Counted from the first letter of the stretch, positions 1 through 9,497 are shown. The stretch is 64,000 bases of DNA from Providencia sp. PROV188 (GCF_027595165.1 NZ_CP097291.1:3348001-3412000); one strand, 5' to 3'. Numbers and translations are program-made. The notes: generated from the letters alone by a model not told the origin.

Positions 1-2
1 TT

Positions 3-215
3 GGGTTCTTAAGTAACCCAATCATTCTGATCATTAACATTGTGACACTGGCTGCGACGCTGCTGCATACCACAACGTGGTTCAAACTGGCGCCAAAAGC
101 TGTCGCTATCATTGTTAAAGATAAGAAACTGCCAGATGAGCCAATTGTAAAAGGCTTCTGGGCACTCACTATAGTCGTGACTGCGGCTATTTTAGCAATC
201 GCATTATTATTTTAA
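3..215 (+). CDS. frdC: Fumarate reductase subunit C, C-terminal part
   Basis: This is the last 70 residues of the FrdC membrane anchor, cut by the window edge. The reading frame opens at base 3 and ends in TAA at 213-215. The translated tail contains TWFKLAPKA and [10 protein letters not shown], which match the end of E. coli FrdC, followed by a closing hydrophobic helix. FrdC and FrdD hold the catalytic FrdAB dimer on the inner membrane and pass electrons from menaquinol to fumarate in anaerobic respiration. frdD follows after 15 nt. The AspA and DcuA genes further along the window supply and exchange C4-dicarboxylates for the same respiration. Confidence 0.95.
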   Translation, partial: GFLSNPIILIINIVTLAATLLHTTTWFKLAPKAVAIIVKDKKLPDEPIVKGFWALTIVVTAAILAIALLF

Positions 216-230
216 TCGAAGGAGAATCTG

Positions 231-584
231 ATGAATCTAACGCCTAAACGTTCCGATGAGCCGATTTTCTGGGGATTATTTGGTGCAGGTGGTATGTGGA
301 GCGCCGTTATTGGCCCTGCAATCATTCTCTTACTGGGTATTTTAATCCCATTAGGTGTCGCACCAGAAATGCTGAGCTATGAGCGCATCATGGCATTTAG
401 CCAAAGCTTTATTGGACGCATTTTCTTATTACTGATGATTATTCTGCCTGTATGGTGCGGTATGCACCGTATTCACCACACCCTGCACGATTTTAAAGTG
501 CATGTTCCAGCTACAAAATGGGTGTTCTACGGCAGCTCAGCAATCATTAGCGTTATCGCAATCATCGGTGTATTCACACTGTAA
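231..584 (+). CDS. frdD: Fumarate reductase subunit D
   Basis: The 117-residue hydrophobic protein has three predicted membrane spans and is close in length to E. coli FrdD (119 aa). It contains the motif [12 protein letters not shown] seen in the family. With FrdC it anchors fumarate reductase and forms the menaquinol site. The ATG at 231 has a good ribosome site (GAAGGAGAA) just upstream. It is the last gene of frdABCD and is followed by a rho-independent terminator. In E. coli ampC comes next. Here the next gene is tetR on the other strand. Confidence 0.97.
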   Translation: MNLTPKRSDEPIFWGLFGAGGMWSAVIGPAIILLLGILIPLGVAPEMLSYERIMAFSQSFIGRIFLLLMIILPVWCGMHRIHHTLHDFKVHVPATKWVFYGSSAIISVIAIIGVFTL

Positions 585-615
585 TTGTTGATTAACTAAG
601 TAAATTGATAGCAAG

Positions 616-651
616 TACCCCGTCAATGCACTGCATGATGGGGTATTTTTT
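616..651 (+). terminator. Terminator of the frd operon
   Basis: The arms TACCCC (616-621) and GGGGTA (640-645) are followed by a run of T residues. It sits directly between frdD and the convergent end of tetR. Confidence 0.8.
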
Positions 652-655
652 TGCA

Positions 656-1313
<658 letters not shown>

Positions 1314-1316
1314 CCA

Positions 1317-1335
1317 ACTCTATCGATGATAGAGA
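1317..1335. promoter_or_regulatory. tet operator, second copy
   Basis: The 19-bp palindrome ACTCTATCGATGATAGAGA begins 28 bp after the first operator. The pair arrangement is that of the classical tetR/tetA control region. Confidence 0.9.
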
Positions 1336-1344
1336 AAATATATT

Positions 1345-2556
1345 ATGAACAAAACCGCTGTTATTGCTTTAGTCATCACCGCCCTCGACGCGATGGGAAT
1401 TGGGCTGATCATGCCTGTCTTACCCACACTGTTACGGGAATATGTCACGCTGGAGCAGCTCGCTAACCACTACGGTGTATTGCTGGCGCTGTATGCCGTG
1501 ATGCAGGTCTTCTTTGCGCCACTGTTAGGAAAATGGTCGGATAAATGGGGACGCCGCCCGATTTTGCTACTCTCCCTTGCCGGCGCCGCGATGGACTACA
1601 CCTTGCTCGCGCTTTCTAGCACACTTTGGATGCTCTATTTAGGGCGCTTAGTTTCAGGGATCACTGGGGCAACGGGAGCCGTGGCCGCTTCGGTTATCGC
1701 CGATTCCACAAAACCTGAAGAGCGTACAACTTGGTTTGGTCGCTTAGGTGGCGCGTTTGGTATTGGTTTAATCGCAGGTCCTGTAATTGGTGGATTTGCG
1801 GGGAATTATTCTGCACATTTGCCGTTTATTATTGCAGCGATCTTAAATGCATTTACCTTCATCATGGTATTCACCCTGTTTAAAGAGCCAAAGAAAAACG
1901 TAGAATCCGAAAATCATGTAGATGCGCCACAAAACAGTCTCTCATTTATGCAGGTTGCTAAGCCTATTTTGCTGCTACTTACAGTCTTCTTCACTGCACA
2001 GTTGATTGGGCAGATCCCTGCAACGACGTGGGTATTGTTTACCGAAAGCCGCTTCCAGTGGAGTAGTGTTGAAGTTGGTATATCTCTTGCTGGGCTGGGC
2101 TTGATGCACGCCATTTTTCAGGCATTTATTGCAGGAACCATCGCCAAACGATTCAGTGAAAAAGTCACCATCATTGTGGGCTTTATTGCGGATGGCTGCG
2201 CATTTATGGTGCTAGCATTTATCACCCAAGGATGGATGATTTACCCGACATTAATTTTACTGGCTGGCGGCAGCATCGCCCTTCCCGCATTACAGGGGTT
2301 AATGTCTTCCCAAGTTAGCCAAGAAAATCAAGGTAAGCTGCAAGGAATGCTAGTCAGCTTAACTAATGCCACGGGGGTTATTGGTCCACTGATGTTCAGC
2401 ATTATTTTCGGTCAAACACTCGGTATTTGGGATGGCTGGGTCTGGATGATTGGTACACTACTTTATCTCGCTCTGATTAGCTGCTTTTTACTGTTTTATC
2501 GCCCTCAACATATATTGAAAGGACATTCCGGTATTTCGGACGTAAAATGTTATTAA
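1345..2556 (+). CDS. tetA: Tetracycline/H+ antiporter, Tet(B/H/J)-like
   Basis: A 403-residue, 12-helix major facilitator protein that exports the tetracycline-Mg chelate in exchange for protons. It shows the loop 2-3 motif GKWSDKWGRRPILL and the motif C stretch GRLVSGITGATGAVAASVIAD early in the protein, plus SLTNATGVIGPL near the C-terminal half. It resembles the class B, H and J group but differs throughout, so I do not assign a class number. It is divergently transcribed from tetR and controlled by two operators. The C-terminal tail (GHSGISDVKCY) is not one I recognise. A TetR-family gene follows 36 nt downstream. Confidence 0.93.
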   Translation: MNKTAVIALVITALDAMGIGLIMPVLPTLLREYVTLEQLANHYGVLLALYAVMQVFFAPLLGKWSDKWGRRPILLLSLAGAAMDYTLLALSSTLWMLYLGRLVSGITGATGAVAASVIADSTKPEERTTWFGRLGGAFGIGLIAGPVIGGFAGNYSAHLPFIIAAILNAFTFIMVFTLFKEPKKNVESENHVDAPQNSLSFMQVAKPILLLLTVFFTAQLIGQIPATTWVLFTESRFQWSSVEVGISLAGLGLMHAIFQAFIAGTIAKRFSEKVTIIVGFIADGCAFMVLAFITQGWMIYPTLILLAGGSIALPALQGLMSSQVSQENQGKLQGMLVSLTNATGVIGPLMFSIIFGQTLGIWDGWVWMIGTLLYLALISCFLLFYRPQHILKGHSGISDVKCY

Positions 2557-2592
2557 GTCTTCAATGAAAATAACGCGATAAGAGCCCTATTT

Positions 2593-3177
2593 ATGTTAAC
2601 GCCACCGAAAAAACCAAGAACCAAGCCAGCAGAAGAACGTTTGAACGACCTGATGAATGCCGCGGAAAATCTCTTTCTTTCCAAAGGATTTCTTGCCACG
2701 ACGGTGAGTGAAATTGTGGCTGTGGCGGATGTGGCAAAAGGGACGTTTTATCATTATTTTCAATCAAAAAACGAAATTATGGATGCCCTACGTACCCGCT
2801 ATATGGATTGGTATTTAGGGCATATTGCAGATGCGCTTTCACCGCATCAATCGGCGTCTTCACAGTTAAAATCATGGTGCGAAAACAGCGTTAAATACTA
2901 TGTTGAAAAGCAGACACTGCACGACATGCTCTTTCACGACGAATACCATGGTCACACTAACCGCCATGAACAACGTGCCGTTGAACAAATTAAACAGATT
3001 TTATCCCTTGGTGAACAGCAGCAAGCTTGGCATGCCGCACCACCAGAGCTTATCGCCACGATGATCTATCATTCAATGCATGCGGCAGTAGATAACCTCG
3101 CCACAACCCATGAATACAACCAAAGCAATTTGGGTGAATTGCTGTATGGGCGTTTTGTACGTCTTTTGGCGCAATAA
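2593..3177 (+). CDS. TetR/AcrR-family regulator
   Basis: A 194-residue protein with an N-terminal TetR helix-turn-helix (about residues 10-60; FLATTVSEIVAVADVAKGTF then YHYFQSKNEIMDAL) and a divergent all-helical ligand domain. It lies 36 nt after tetA on the same strand, so it may be co-transcribed with tetA, although it is not related to the tetracycline repressor beyond the fold. Its target is not evident. The drug-efflux neighbourhood suggests control of a pump, which is inference only. Confidence 0.85.
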   Translation: MLTPPKKPRTKPAEERLNDLMNAAENLFLSKGFLATTVSEIVAVADVAKGTFYHYFQSKNEIMDALRTRYMDWYLGHIADALSPHQSASSQLKSWCENSVKYYVEKQTLHDMLFHDEYHGHTNRHEQRAVEQIKQILSLGEQQQAWHAAPPELIATMIYHSMHAAVDNLATTHEYNQSNLGELLYGRFVRLLAQ

Positions 3178-3189
3178 ATTGCAGTAGAG

Positions 3190-3209
3190 TGCCCCACGAC
3201 TCAGTGGGG
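3190..3209. terminator. Possible terminator between convergent regulators
   Basis: An inverted repeat CCCCAC/GTGGGG sits in the short gap between two convergent genes. There is no strong T tract, so the call is weak. Confidence 0.35.
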
Positions 3210-3211
3210 AT

Positions 3212-3661
3212 TCACGACTTAATTTTGATCACTTCAGTCTCATTTGGCGATAACGTTTTTCCATCGTGTGAAAGCGGGTACATCGCCGGAATGGGGCTTT
3301 GAGTCTGTTTATCTATCAAAATAGAGTGTGGTTCTCCCTCTCGAAATAGATTCACTTCCCCCCATTGTCTTAATGCAACCACGATAGGAAAAAGGCTTTC
3401 CCCCGCCTCGGTTAACACATATTCTTGGTAAGCAGTGCCATCTGATGCATCCTTCAGTTCGAGAATATTTGCATCGACTAATTTACGTAATCTGTCTGAC
3501 AGAATATTACGCGCTACCCCTAAACTTCGTTGAAAATCACCGAAACGTCGTACGCCATCAAAAGCATCACGCACAATTAATAACGACCAGCGATCCCCAA
3601 TTAAATTTACGCTTCGAGCCACAGGGCACGGGGATCCTTCCATTACTGTATTCGACGACAT
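3212..3661 (-). CDS. HxlR-family winged-helix regulator
   Basis: The protein has about 149 residues from the ATG at 3659-3661, which has a good ribosome site (AGGGGGAG). An upstream in-frame start at 3700 lacks that support. It shows the HxlR signature CPVARSVNLIGDRWSLLIVR, with a conserved N-terminal cysteine, and a winged helix (FGDFQRSLGVARNILSDRL). HxlR/MarR-like proteins sense electrophiles or other ligands, often through this cysteine. It is divergent from an MFS pump, which it very likely controls through repeats in the shared gap. Confidence 0.88.
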   Translation of the reverse strand: MSSNTVMEGSPCPVARSVNLIGDRWSLLIVRDAFDGVRRFGDFQRSLGVARNILSDRLRKLVDANILELKDASDGTAYQEYVLTEAGESLFPIVVALRQWGEVNLFREGEPHSILIDKQTQSPIPAMYPLSHDGKTLSPNETEVIKIKS

Positions 3662-3742
3662 GACTCCCCCTCTATTTAATATCAAATAATTAATACCCAA
3701 AAATCTAGTTGCATTTTAAAACCAAGTGACCTAGCATTCAAC

Positions 3743-3761
3743 TGGTTTCAAATCAAAACCA
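3743..3761. promoter_or_regulatory. Inverted repeat in the HxlR-MFS divergent gap
   Basis: TGGTTT (3743-3748) and AAACCA (3756-3761) form an inverted repeat with a 7-bp spacer. Further AAACCA- and AAACTA-like copies lie on both sides. The position suggests an HxlR operator, which is inference. Confidence 0.5.
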
Positions 3762-3792
3762 ATTTCAAATTAAAACTAGATGAGTGTGCAAA

Positions 3793-5010
3793 ATGAAAAA
3801 TTCCCTTTCATTACCCCATTCGGCTATTGAGCAAAATAGCCTTCAAAATTCATTACCGAAAGGGTTAGTTTATCTCTTCGCAGTTGCCAGTGGATTAAGT
3901 GTCGCTAATGTTTACTATGCGCAACCCTTGCTAGATTCACTTTCTCGTGACTTTCATATTAGTGATGCTGCTATTGGTGGCGTTATCACCGCTACTCAAG
4001 TTGGCAGTATTCTCGCGCTGTTATTGTTAGTCCCTCTGGGCGATAAAATGAAACGTCGCCACTTGATGGGATGGCAGCTCAGCGCACTTGTTCTGTCTTT
4101 GCTCATTGTTGCTATAGCAAAAACACCCGCCATGCTTCTCATAGGAATGCTCGCAGTTGGCATGCTAGGAACCGCCATGACACAAGGATTGATTTCCTAT
4201 GCAGCGAGCTCAGCGGGAACTCATGAGCAAGGGCACGTAATTGGCACCGCACAAGGTGGTGTGTTTATTGGGCTTTTACTTGCAAGAGTCTTTTCTGGTG
4301 CAATAAGTGACCTAACCAGCTGGCGTGGTGTTTATCTCTCTTCTGCACTGCTGATGCTCGCTATTGCCTACCCCCTTTGGCGATATCTACCGCAGATTGA
4401 TCCGCCAAAGAATGCCATGAATTACTCAACATTGTTGCGCTCAATGGCAACATTATTTAAACGCCAAAAAGTCTTACAGGTACGAGGCTTCTTAGCATTA
4501 CTGATGTTTGCCGCATTTAATATTTTCTGGAGTGCCTTGGTCATTCCTTTAAGTGATGCACCCCATTATTTTTCTCACACTCAGATTGGTGCGCTTGGTC
4601 TTGTCGGTGTAGTCGGTGCGTTGATTGCTTCAAGAACTGGGCGTTTAGCAGATTATGGATACGGACAAATAGTCAGTTTTATTGCTCTGCTATTATTAAC
4701 GTTATCTTGGTTACCCATTGCGTTTATGGATAGCTCACTATGGGCGTTGATCATTGGGATTATTTTGCTCGATGTGGGCGGGCAATCGTTACATGTGACG
4801 AATCAAAGTATGATTTATTGCTCAGAGCCTGAGGCCCATAGCCGCCTAGTGGGACTGTATATGATGTTTTATGCGGTCGGGAGTGGCCTCGGTGCAGTCA
4901 GTTCAACGTGGATTTATGCCCATGCGGGCTGGAATGGTGTTTGTCTATTAGGGGTCGGTGTGAGTGCTTTTGCGCTTATTTTCTGGTGGCTGACTCGCCA
5001 CATTAGATAG
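3793..5010 (+). CDS. MFS transporter, likely efflux pump
   Basis: A roughly 405-residue, 12-helix major facilitator of the drug/arabinose-efflux type (YgaY-like). It has the loop 2-3 motif PLGDKMKRRHLM and an N-terminal GLSVANVYYAQPLLDSLSRD that is typical of this subfamily. I use the ATG at 3793. A GTG three codons upstream is also possible. It is divergent from the HxlR regulator, which suggests induction by a toxic compound. The substrate is unknown. Confidence 0.85.
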   Translation: MKNSLSLPHSAIEQNSLQNSLPKGLVYLFAVASGLSVANVYYAQPLLDSLSRDFHISDAAIGGVITATQVGSILALLLLVPLGDKMKRRHLMGWQLSALVLSLLIVAIAKTPAMLLIGMLAVGMLGTAMTQGLISYAASSAGTHEQGHVIGTAQGGVFIGLLLARVFSGAISDLTSWRGVYLSSALLMLAIAYPLWRYLPQIDPPKNAMNYSTLLRSMATLFKRQKVLQVRGFLALLMFAAFNIFWSALVIPLSDAPHYFSHTQIGALGLVGVVGALIASRTGRLADYGYGQIVSFIALLLLTLSWLPIAFMDSSLWALIIGIILLDVGGQSLHVTNQSMIYCSEPEAHSRLVGLYMMFYAVGSGLGAVSSTWIYAHAGWNGVCLLGVGVSAFALIFWWLTRHIR

Positions 5011-5024
5011 GTAATTTAAAATGA

Positions 5025-5050
5025 AACGGGTAAGCCTTCGCTCACCCGTT
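5025..5050. terminator. Bidirectional terminator between the MFS gene and sugE
   Basis: AACGGGT (5025-5031) pairs with ACCCGTT (5044-5050), with an inner AGC/GCT extension and a CTTC loop. It lies between two convergent genes. Confidence 0.7.
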
Positions 5051-5065
5051 CTTATTCTCAGAAAC

Positions 5066-5380
5066 TTAACTGGAAAGTTTTAACCCAATTAGCCCCATCA
5101 CAATCAAGCCAAGGCTCAATAAGCGGAACATATTGGCAGATTCTCCAAGGAAAATAATCCCGAAAATTGCGGTACCGACTGCGCCAATGCCTGTCCAAAT
5201 CGCATAAGCGGTTCCGGCAGGCAAGTCACGCATCGCATAAGCGAGTAAGCCCATACTGGCGATAATGGCGGTGATAGTGATAATGCTAGGGGTTAGGCGC
5301 GTAAAACCATGGGTATACTTTAAACCCACTGCCCAAACAACTTCTAATAAACCTGCGAATAATAAGATGATCCAAGCCAT
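5066..5380 (-). CDS. sugE: Guanidinium exporter, SMR family
   Basis: The 104-residue, four-helix small multidrug resistance protein of the SugE/Gdx branch exports guanidinium in exchange for protons as a dual-topology dimer. The essential glutamate is E13 in [16 protein letters not shown], and [20 protein letters not shown] matches the family. In E. coli sugE also lies between efp and frdD, so its place is conserved. Two ACGA-loop hairpins upstream form a guanidine-II riboswitch, which fits the substrate. It is the first of three SMR genes in the window. Confidence 0.95.
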   Translation of the reverse strand: MAWIILLFAGLLEVVWAVGLKYTHGFTRLTPSIITITAIIASMGLLAYAMRDLPAGTAYAIWTGIGAVGTAIFGIIFLGESANMFRLLSLGLIVMGLIGLKLSS

Positions 5381-5405
5381 GGTGGATGTACTCCGTCAAC
5401 TTCTC

Positions 5406-5452
5406 GGGGTCGTCCCCATTACTTAAACGTGATGATTTCAGGTCGTCCTGAA
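5406..5452 (-). promoter_or_regulatory. Guanidine-II (mini-ykkC) riboswitch
   Basis: Read on the minus strand, two hairpins carry identical ACGA loops: TTCAGG-ACGA-CCTGAA (5452-5437) and GGGG-ACGA-CCCC (5417-5406), joined by a 19-nt linker. This is the mini-ykkC consensus of two ACGR-loop stems. The second stem lies about 26 nt upstream of the sugE start, which fits control of translation by guanidine. Confidence 0.93.
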
Positions 5453-5648
5453 CACGCGAAATGAAACCGTATTATAAACGTTCAATTTCAGAGACTCAAG
5501 TCACTTAAAATAATAATTAACACTAAATTAACACCCATATTTATTCTATTCATGCTGAATTTGAGCCCTGACATGCAATATCGTCGCACAAATCCAAAAG
5601 CACAGGTAAAGTAGAGATCCTCCGCCAATTTTGTACCGAGAAAACACC

Positions 5649-6554
5649 ATGCGTATCAAAGATATATTACTTGCCCTGTGTGTCGTGATTATTTGGGGCG
5701 TCAATTTTGTGATCATCAAACTTGGCGTAACCGCCTTACCCCCACTACTCCTCGGTGCCTTACGTTTTGTGTTTGTGGCCTTCCCTGCCATTTTCCTATT
5801 CAAGCGTCCCAAAATTCCGCTGAAGCTCTTACTGATTTATGGGCTAACCATTAGCTTTGGACAGTTTGCGTTTCTATTTTGCGCCTTGCGTGTGGGCATG
5901 CCAGCAGGCATTGCCTCGGTGATTTTACAGTCACAAGCTTTCTTCACTATCTTGCTCGGTGCCGTGATCCTTAAAGAATCCCTACAGCCAACCCACTTTA
6001 TCGGTATGTTTATCGCCATAGCGGGTCTCGGGATTTTAGCCAATGGCGCAACCTCTGGCGGAATCGATGATATCCCACTGTTGGGCTTGATCTTTATTTT
6101 GGTCGCGGGGCTTTCTTGGGCATTCGGTAATATCACCAACCGCATCATTATGCAGCATCAAGGCGAAGAAAAATGCAGCGCCCTTTCCTTGGTCAGTTGG
6201 AGCGCCCTAATTCCAATTATACCTTTCTTATTAAGCTCTTGGATTTTCGAAGGCGAAGATGCCATTGTACAAGGCTTAGCGGGGTTTGATTGGTCTGTAC
6301 TCGGTGTGATTTTGTATCTTGCCTACCTTTCCACTTTTGTAGGTTATGGGTTGTGGGGCGTGCTGCTCGGACGCTATGAGGCATGGCGCGTCGCACCATT
6401 CTCTTTATTGGTACCCGTCTTTGGATTAAGTAGCAGTGCTTTATTCCTTGGTGAGCACATAAACGGCATACAAATTGCTGGATTAATTTTGATTATGTTA
6501 GGGCTAATCACGACATTGTTTGGTAAAAAAATTATTCAGGTGATTCGAAAGTAA
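5649..6554 (+). CDS. eamA: EamA-family metabolite exporter
   Basis: A 301-residue DMT-superfamily protein with ten predicted helices in two EamA repeats. It follows E. coli EamA over its length (WGVNFVIIKLGVTALPPLLL, YGLTISFGQFAFLFCALRVG, LLGRYEAWRVAPFSLLVPVF). E. coli EamA exports O-acetylserine and cysteine. I choose the ATG at 5649 over an upstream in-frame codon because it aligns with the family start MRIKD. It is monocistronic and has a strong terminator. Confidence 0.9.
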   Translation: MRIKDILLALCVVIIWGVNFVIIKLGVTALPPLLLGALRFVFVAFPAIFLFKRPKIPLKLLLIYGLTISFGQFAFLFCALRVGMPAGIASVILQSQAFFTILLGAVILKESLQPTHFIGMFIAIAGLGILANGATSGGIDDIPLLGLIFILVAGLSWAFGNITNRIIMQHQGEEKCSALSLVSWSALIPIIPFLLSSWIFEGEDAIVQGLAGFDWSVLGVILYLAYLSTFVGYGLWGVLLGRYEAWRVAPFSLLVPVFGLSSSALFLGEHINGIQIAGLILIMLGLITTLFGKKIIQVIRK

Positions 6555-6569
6555 CCGCCAACGCATTCA

Positions 6570-6600
6570 AATACCGGAAATTTTCTTCCGGTATTTTTTT
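6570..6600 (+). terminator. eamA terminator
   Basis: A perfect 10-bp stem AATACCGGAA/TTCCGGTATT (6570-6579, 6586-6595) is followed by a T run. Confidence 0.92.
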
Positions 6601-6902
6601 GTCTGTTTGATTATTTTCAGTAAAAACCCCATACACCCAAGCGAATTTATAATCTAAAATTAAAATATTAATTAGAATATAAAACCAATCATTGAATTAA
6701 CGCTAGACCAAAACAAGATAAAATCCAATATTAACTTCAATTTTAGTGATGCGAATTCCAATATTGGAATTTATCTACAATTTCAATTAAGTGTCTCGAT
6801 TTAGCTACTTTTTCTTTCCCCCAACTCTCGCTATATCTGTTTGAGTTTTTACTTACATAAATAACTAATAAAGCTCGTTAACGAAATGGATGGGGAAAGG
6901 CT
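6601..6902 (+). promoter_or_regulatory. cstA upstream region
   Basis: This AT-rich, gene-free leader contains a perfect 18-bp palindrome (AATTCCAATATTGGAATT, 6754-6771) and, just before the cstA start, the ribosome site GGGGAAAGG. I find no clear CRP consensus. Confidence 0.6.
6754..6771. promoter_or_regulatory. 18-bp perfect palindrome upstream of cstA
   Basis: AATTCCAATATTGGAATT is fully self-complementary and lies about 130 bp upstream of the cstA start. A similar half (ATCCAATATT) occurs about 30 bp before it. It could be an operator. The cognate regulator is unknown. Confidence 0.5.
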
Positions 6903-8996
6903 ATGGGTAAACAATTGATTTGGATTGTTCTCGCTCTGCTCGGCGCGTTTTCGCTCGGTTATATTGCATTAAATCGAGGTGAACAGATCAACGCCCTGTG
7001 GATCGTGGTCGCCGCGGTCTGTATTTATTTGATCGCATATCGTTACTATGGACTGTTTATTGCTAAAAAAGTCCTGCAAGTGGACTCCACACGTATGACG
7101 CCAGCCATTCGTCATAACGATGGTCTGGATTATGTACCAACCGACAAAAAAGTGTTATTTGGTCACCACTTCGCCGCCATTGCTGGCGCAGGCCCATTAG
7201 TCGGTCCTGTACTTGCGGCACAAATGGGGTATTTACCGGGTATGCTGTGGTTGCTCGCAGGGGTGGTATTGGCAGGGGCTGTACAAGATTTTATGGTACT
7301 GTTCGTTTCCACTCGCCGCGATGGTCGCTCTTTGGGTGAACTCGTTAAAGAGGAAATGGGTAATACTGCGGGCGTTATTGCGTTGATTGCTTGCTTTATG
7401 ATCATGGTGATCATCCTTGCTGTGCTCGCGATGATTGTCGTGAAAGCGTTAACACACAGCCCATGGGGAACTTATACCGTTGCCTTCACCATCCCACTGG
7501 CTATTTTCATGGGGATTTATACCCGTTATATTCGCCCAGGTCGTATTGGTGAAGTTTCAGTTATTGGTCTTATTTTCTTAGTTTTTGCGATTATTTCAGG
7601 CGGCTGGGTCGCAGAGAGTGAAACATGGGCGCCTTACTTTGACTACACTGGCGTGCAGTTAACGTGGATGCTGGTCGGCTATGGCTTTGTGGCTGCGGTT
7701 TTACCTGTTTGGCTGTTATTAGCCCCTCGTGATTATCTCTCTACTTTCTTGAAAATCGGGACAATTATTGGTCTGGCGATTGGTATTTTGATTTTAAATC
7801 CCAATCTACAAATGCCGTCATTAACTAAATATATTGATGGAACTGGTCCTGTGTGGGCTGGGGATTTATTCCCATTCTTATTTATTACTATCGCTTGCGG
7901 TGCCGTTTCTGGCTTCCACGCCTTAATCTCTTCCGGTACCACGCCGAAAATGCTCGCCAATGAAAACCAAGCTTGTTTTATCGGTTATGGCGGGATGTTG
8001 ATGGAGTCATTCGTGGCTATCATGGCGTTAGTCGCAGCTTGTGTGATTGACCCAGGCGTTTATTTCGCGATGAACAGCCCAATGGCGATGTTAGCGCCAG
8101 CAGGAACGACGGATGTTGTGGCTTCCGCGGCGCAAGTTGTCAGCGGTTGGGGCTTCCAAATTACCCCTGAACAATTAACGCAAATTGCCAACGAAGTCGG
8201 TGAAACCAGCATTATTTCCCGTGCAGGGGGCGCTCCAACACTGGCAGTCGGTATGGCGTATATTCTTCATGGCGCATTAGGCGGGTTGATGAATGTGGCA
8301 TTCTGGTACCACTTCGCTATTCTGTTTGAAGCACTGTTTATCCTGACGGCAGTGGATGCCGGAACCCGAGCGGCGCGCTTTATGCTGCAAGATTTACTGG
8401 GTGTGGTTTCACCATCATTGAAAAGAACGGATTCCCTACCCGCTAACCTGATAGCCACTGCATTGTGTGTGCTGGCTTGGGGTTATTTCTTGCATCAAGG
8501 CGTCGTTGACCCACTCGGTGGTATTAACACCTTATGGCCGCTGTTCGGTATCGCTAACCAGATGCTGGCAGGTATGGCGCTGATGTTATGTGCGGTCGTT
8601 CTGTTCAAAATGAAGCGACAAGCCTACGCATGGGTCGCGCTATTACCAACAGCGTGGTTATTGGTTTGTACAATGACCGCAGGCTGGGAAAAAACCTTCA
8701 GTGAAGATGCCCGCGTTGGTTTCTTAGCAGTCGCGAATAAGTTCCAAGCGATGTTAGATAGCGGCAACTTGCCGCCGCAATATACAGAATCTCAGTTAAC
8801 TCAGTTGGTTTTCAATAACCGTTTAGATGCTGGTTTAACGATTTTCTTTATGATTGTGGTTGTAGTTCTCGCCCTGTTCTCTATCCGTACCGCGTTAAAA
8901 GCATTGAAATCTAAGGAACCGACCGCCAACGAAGTTCCTTATGAGCCAATGCCAGCCAACTACGAAGAGATTGTGGCAAACACCCGCCATCATTAA
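6903..8996 (+). CDS. cstA: Carbon starvation protein A, peptide/pyruvate transporter
   Basis: A 697-residue polytopic membrane protein almost colinear with E. coli CstA (701 aa). It has the family blocks RHNDGLDYVPTDKKVLFGHH and GAGPLVGPVLAAQMGYLPG near the N-terminus and FGIANQMLAGMALMLC towards the C-terminus. CstA-family proteins take up pyruvate and peptides when carbon is limiting. It is followed by its usual small partner gene ybdD, but about 260 bp that include an ERIC element separate the two here. Confidence 0.95.
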   Translation: MGKQLIWIVLALLGAFSLGYIALNRGEQINALWIVVAAVCIYLIAYRYYGLFIAKKVLQVDSTRMTPAIRHNDGLDYVPTDKKVLFGHHFAAIAGAGPLVGPVLAAQMGYLPGMLWLLAGVVLAGAVQDFMVLFVSTRRDGRSLGELVKEEMGNTAGVIALIACFMIMVIILAVLAMIVVKALTHSPWGTYTVAFTIPLAIFMGIYTRYIRPGRIGEVSVIGLIFLVFAIISGGWVAESETWAPYFDYTGVQLTWMLVGYGFVAAVLPVWLLLAPRDYLSTFLKIGTIIGLAIGILILNPNLQMPSLTKYIDGTGPVWAGDLFPFLFITIACGAVSGFHALISSGTTPKMLANENQACFIGYGGMLMESFVAIMALVAACVIDPGVYFAMNSPMAMLAPAGTTDVVASAAQVVSGWGFQITPEQLTQIANEVGETSIISRAGGAPTLAVGMAYILHGALGGLMNVAFWYHFAILFEALFILTAVDAGTRAARFMLQDLLGVVSPSLKRTDSLPANLIATALCVLAWGYFLHQGVVDPLGGINTLWPLFGIANQMLAGMALMLCAVVLFKMKRQAYAWVALLPTAWLLVCTMTAGWEKTFSEDARVGFLAVANKFQAMLDSGNLPPQYTESQLTQLVFNNRLDAGLTIFFMIVVVVLALFSIRTALKALKSKEPTANEVPYEPMPANYEEIVANTRHH

Positions 8997-9129
8997 TACA
9001 CCGGAGATTGAGAGCTGAGAATTGAGAATTGAGAATCTATTAACCTTTTTACTTCAGTTTTGTATTTTAGATTTTTGATTTAGATGTTTTTCAAAACTCA
9101 CTCTCTTTCTCCAAAATCGCTAGCTACGA

Positions 9130-9258
9130 TGCAATCCTCTAAATAGTTTGTGTTGTAGCAAGGCGACGAGTTTGATAAACCCGAGGAGCATACATAAGTA
9201 TGTGACTTGGGTTTAACTAACGAAGACAACACAGCTACAGCGCAAAATATGACGAGGA
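9130..9258 (+). repeat. ERIC (IRU) intergenic repeat
   Basis: The central palindrome at 9177-9214 (AAACCC ... GAGCATACATAAGTATGTGACT ... GGGTTT in two parts) matches the ERIC core, and the right end, CAGCGCAAAATATGACG, matches the ERIC terminal sequence. The left limit is approximate. The element ends against the ribosome site of ybdD, so its right end forms part of the ybdD leader. Confidence 0.85.
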
Positions 9259-9261
9259 TTT

Positions 9262-9465
9262 ATGTTTGGAAACTTAGGGAAAGCGGCCCGTTACTTAGGC
9301 CAAGCCGCCAAAATGATGGTCGGCGTCCCCGACTACGACAACTACGTCGCTCACATGCAGCGTACCCATCCAGACCAAACGCCGATGACTTATGAAGAGT
9401 TTTTCAAAGAACGGCAGGATGCTCGCTACGGTGGTAAGGGTAAAGGCGGGTTTAAATGTTGTTAA
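9262..9465 (+). CDS. ybdD: YbdD/YjiX-family small protein, CstA partner
   Basis: The 67-residue protein begins [19 protein letters not shown] and contains [11 protein letters not shown] and [17 protein letters not shown], ending in a CC pair, closely matching E. coli YbdD. Genes of this family follow cstA or btsT in many enterobacteria, and the products are reported to be needed with the transporter for pyruvate uptake. The start has GACGAGGATTT upstream, supplied in part by the ERIC element. Confidence 0.93.
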   Translation: MFGNLGKAARYLGQAAKMMVGVPDYDNYVAHMQRTHPDQTPMTYEEFFKERQDARYGGKGKGGFKCC

Positions 9466-9497
9466 TCATTGCTCTTATTGAGCACCGCAAATAAAAA

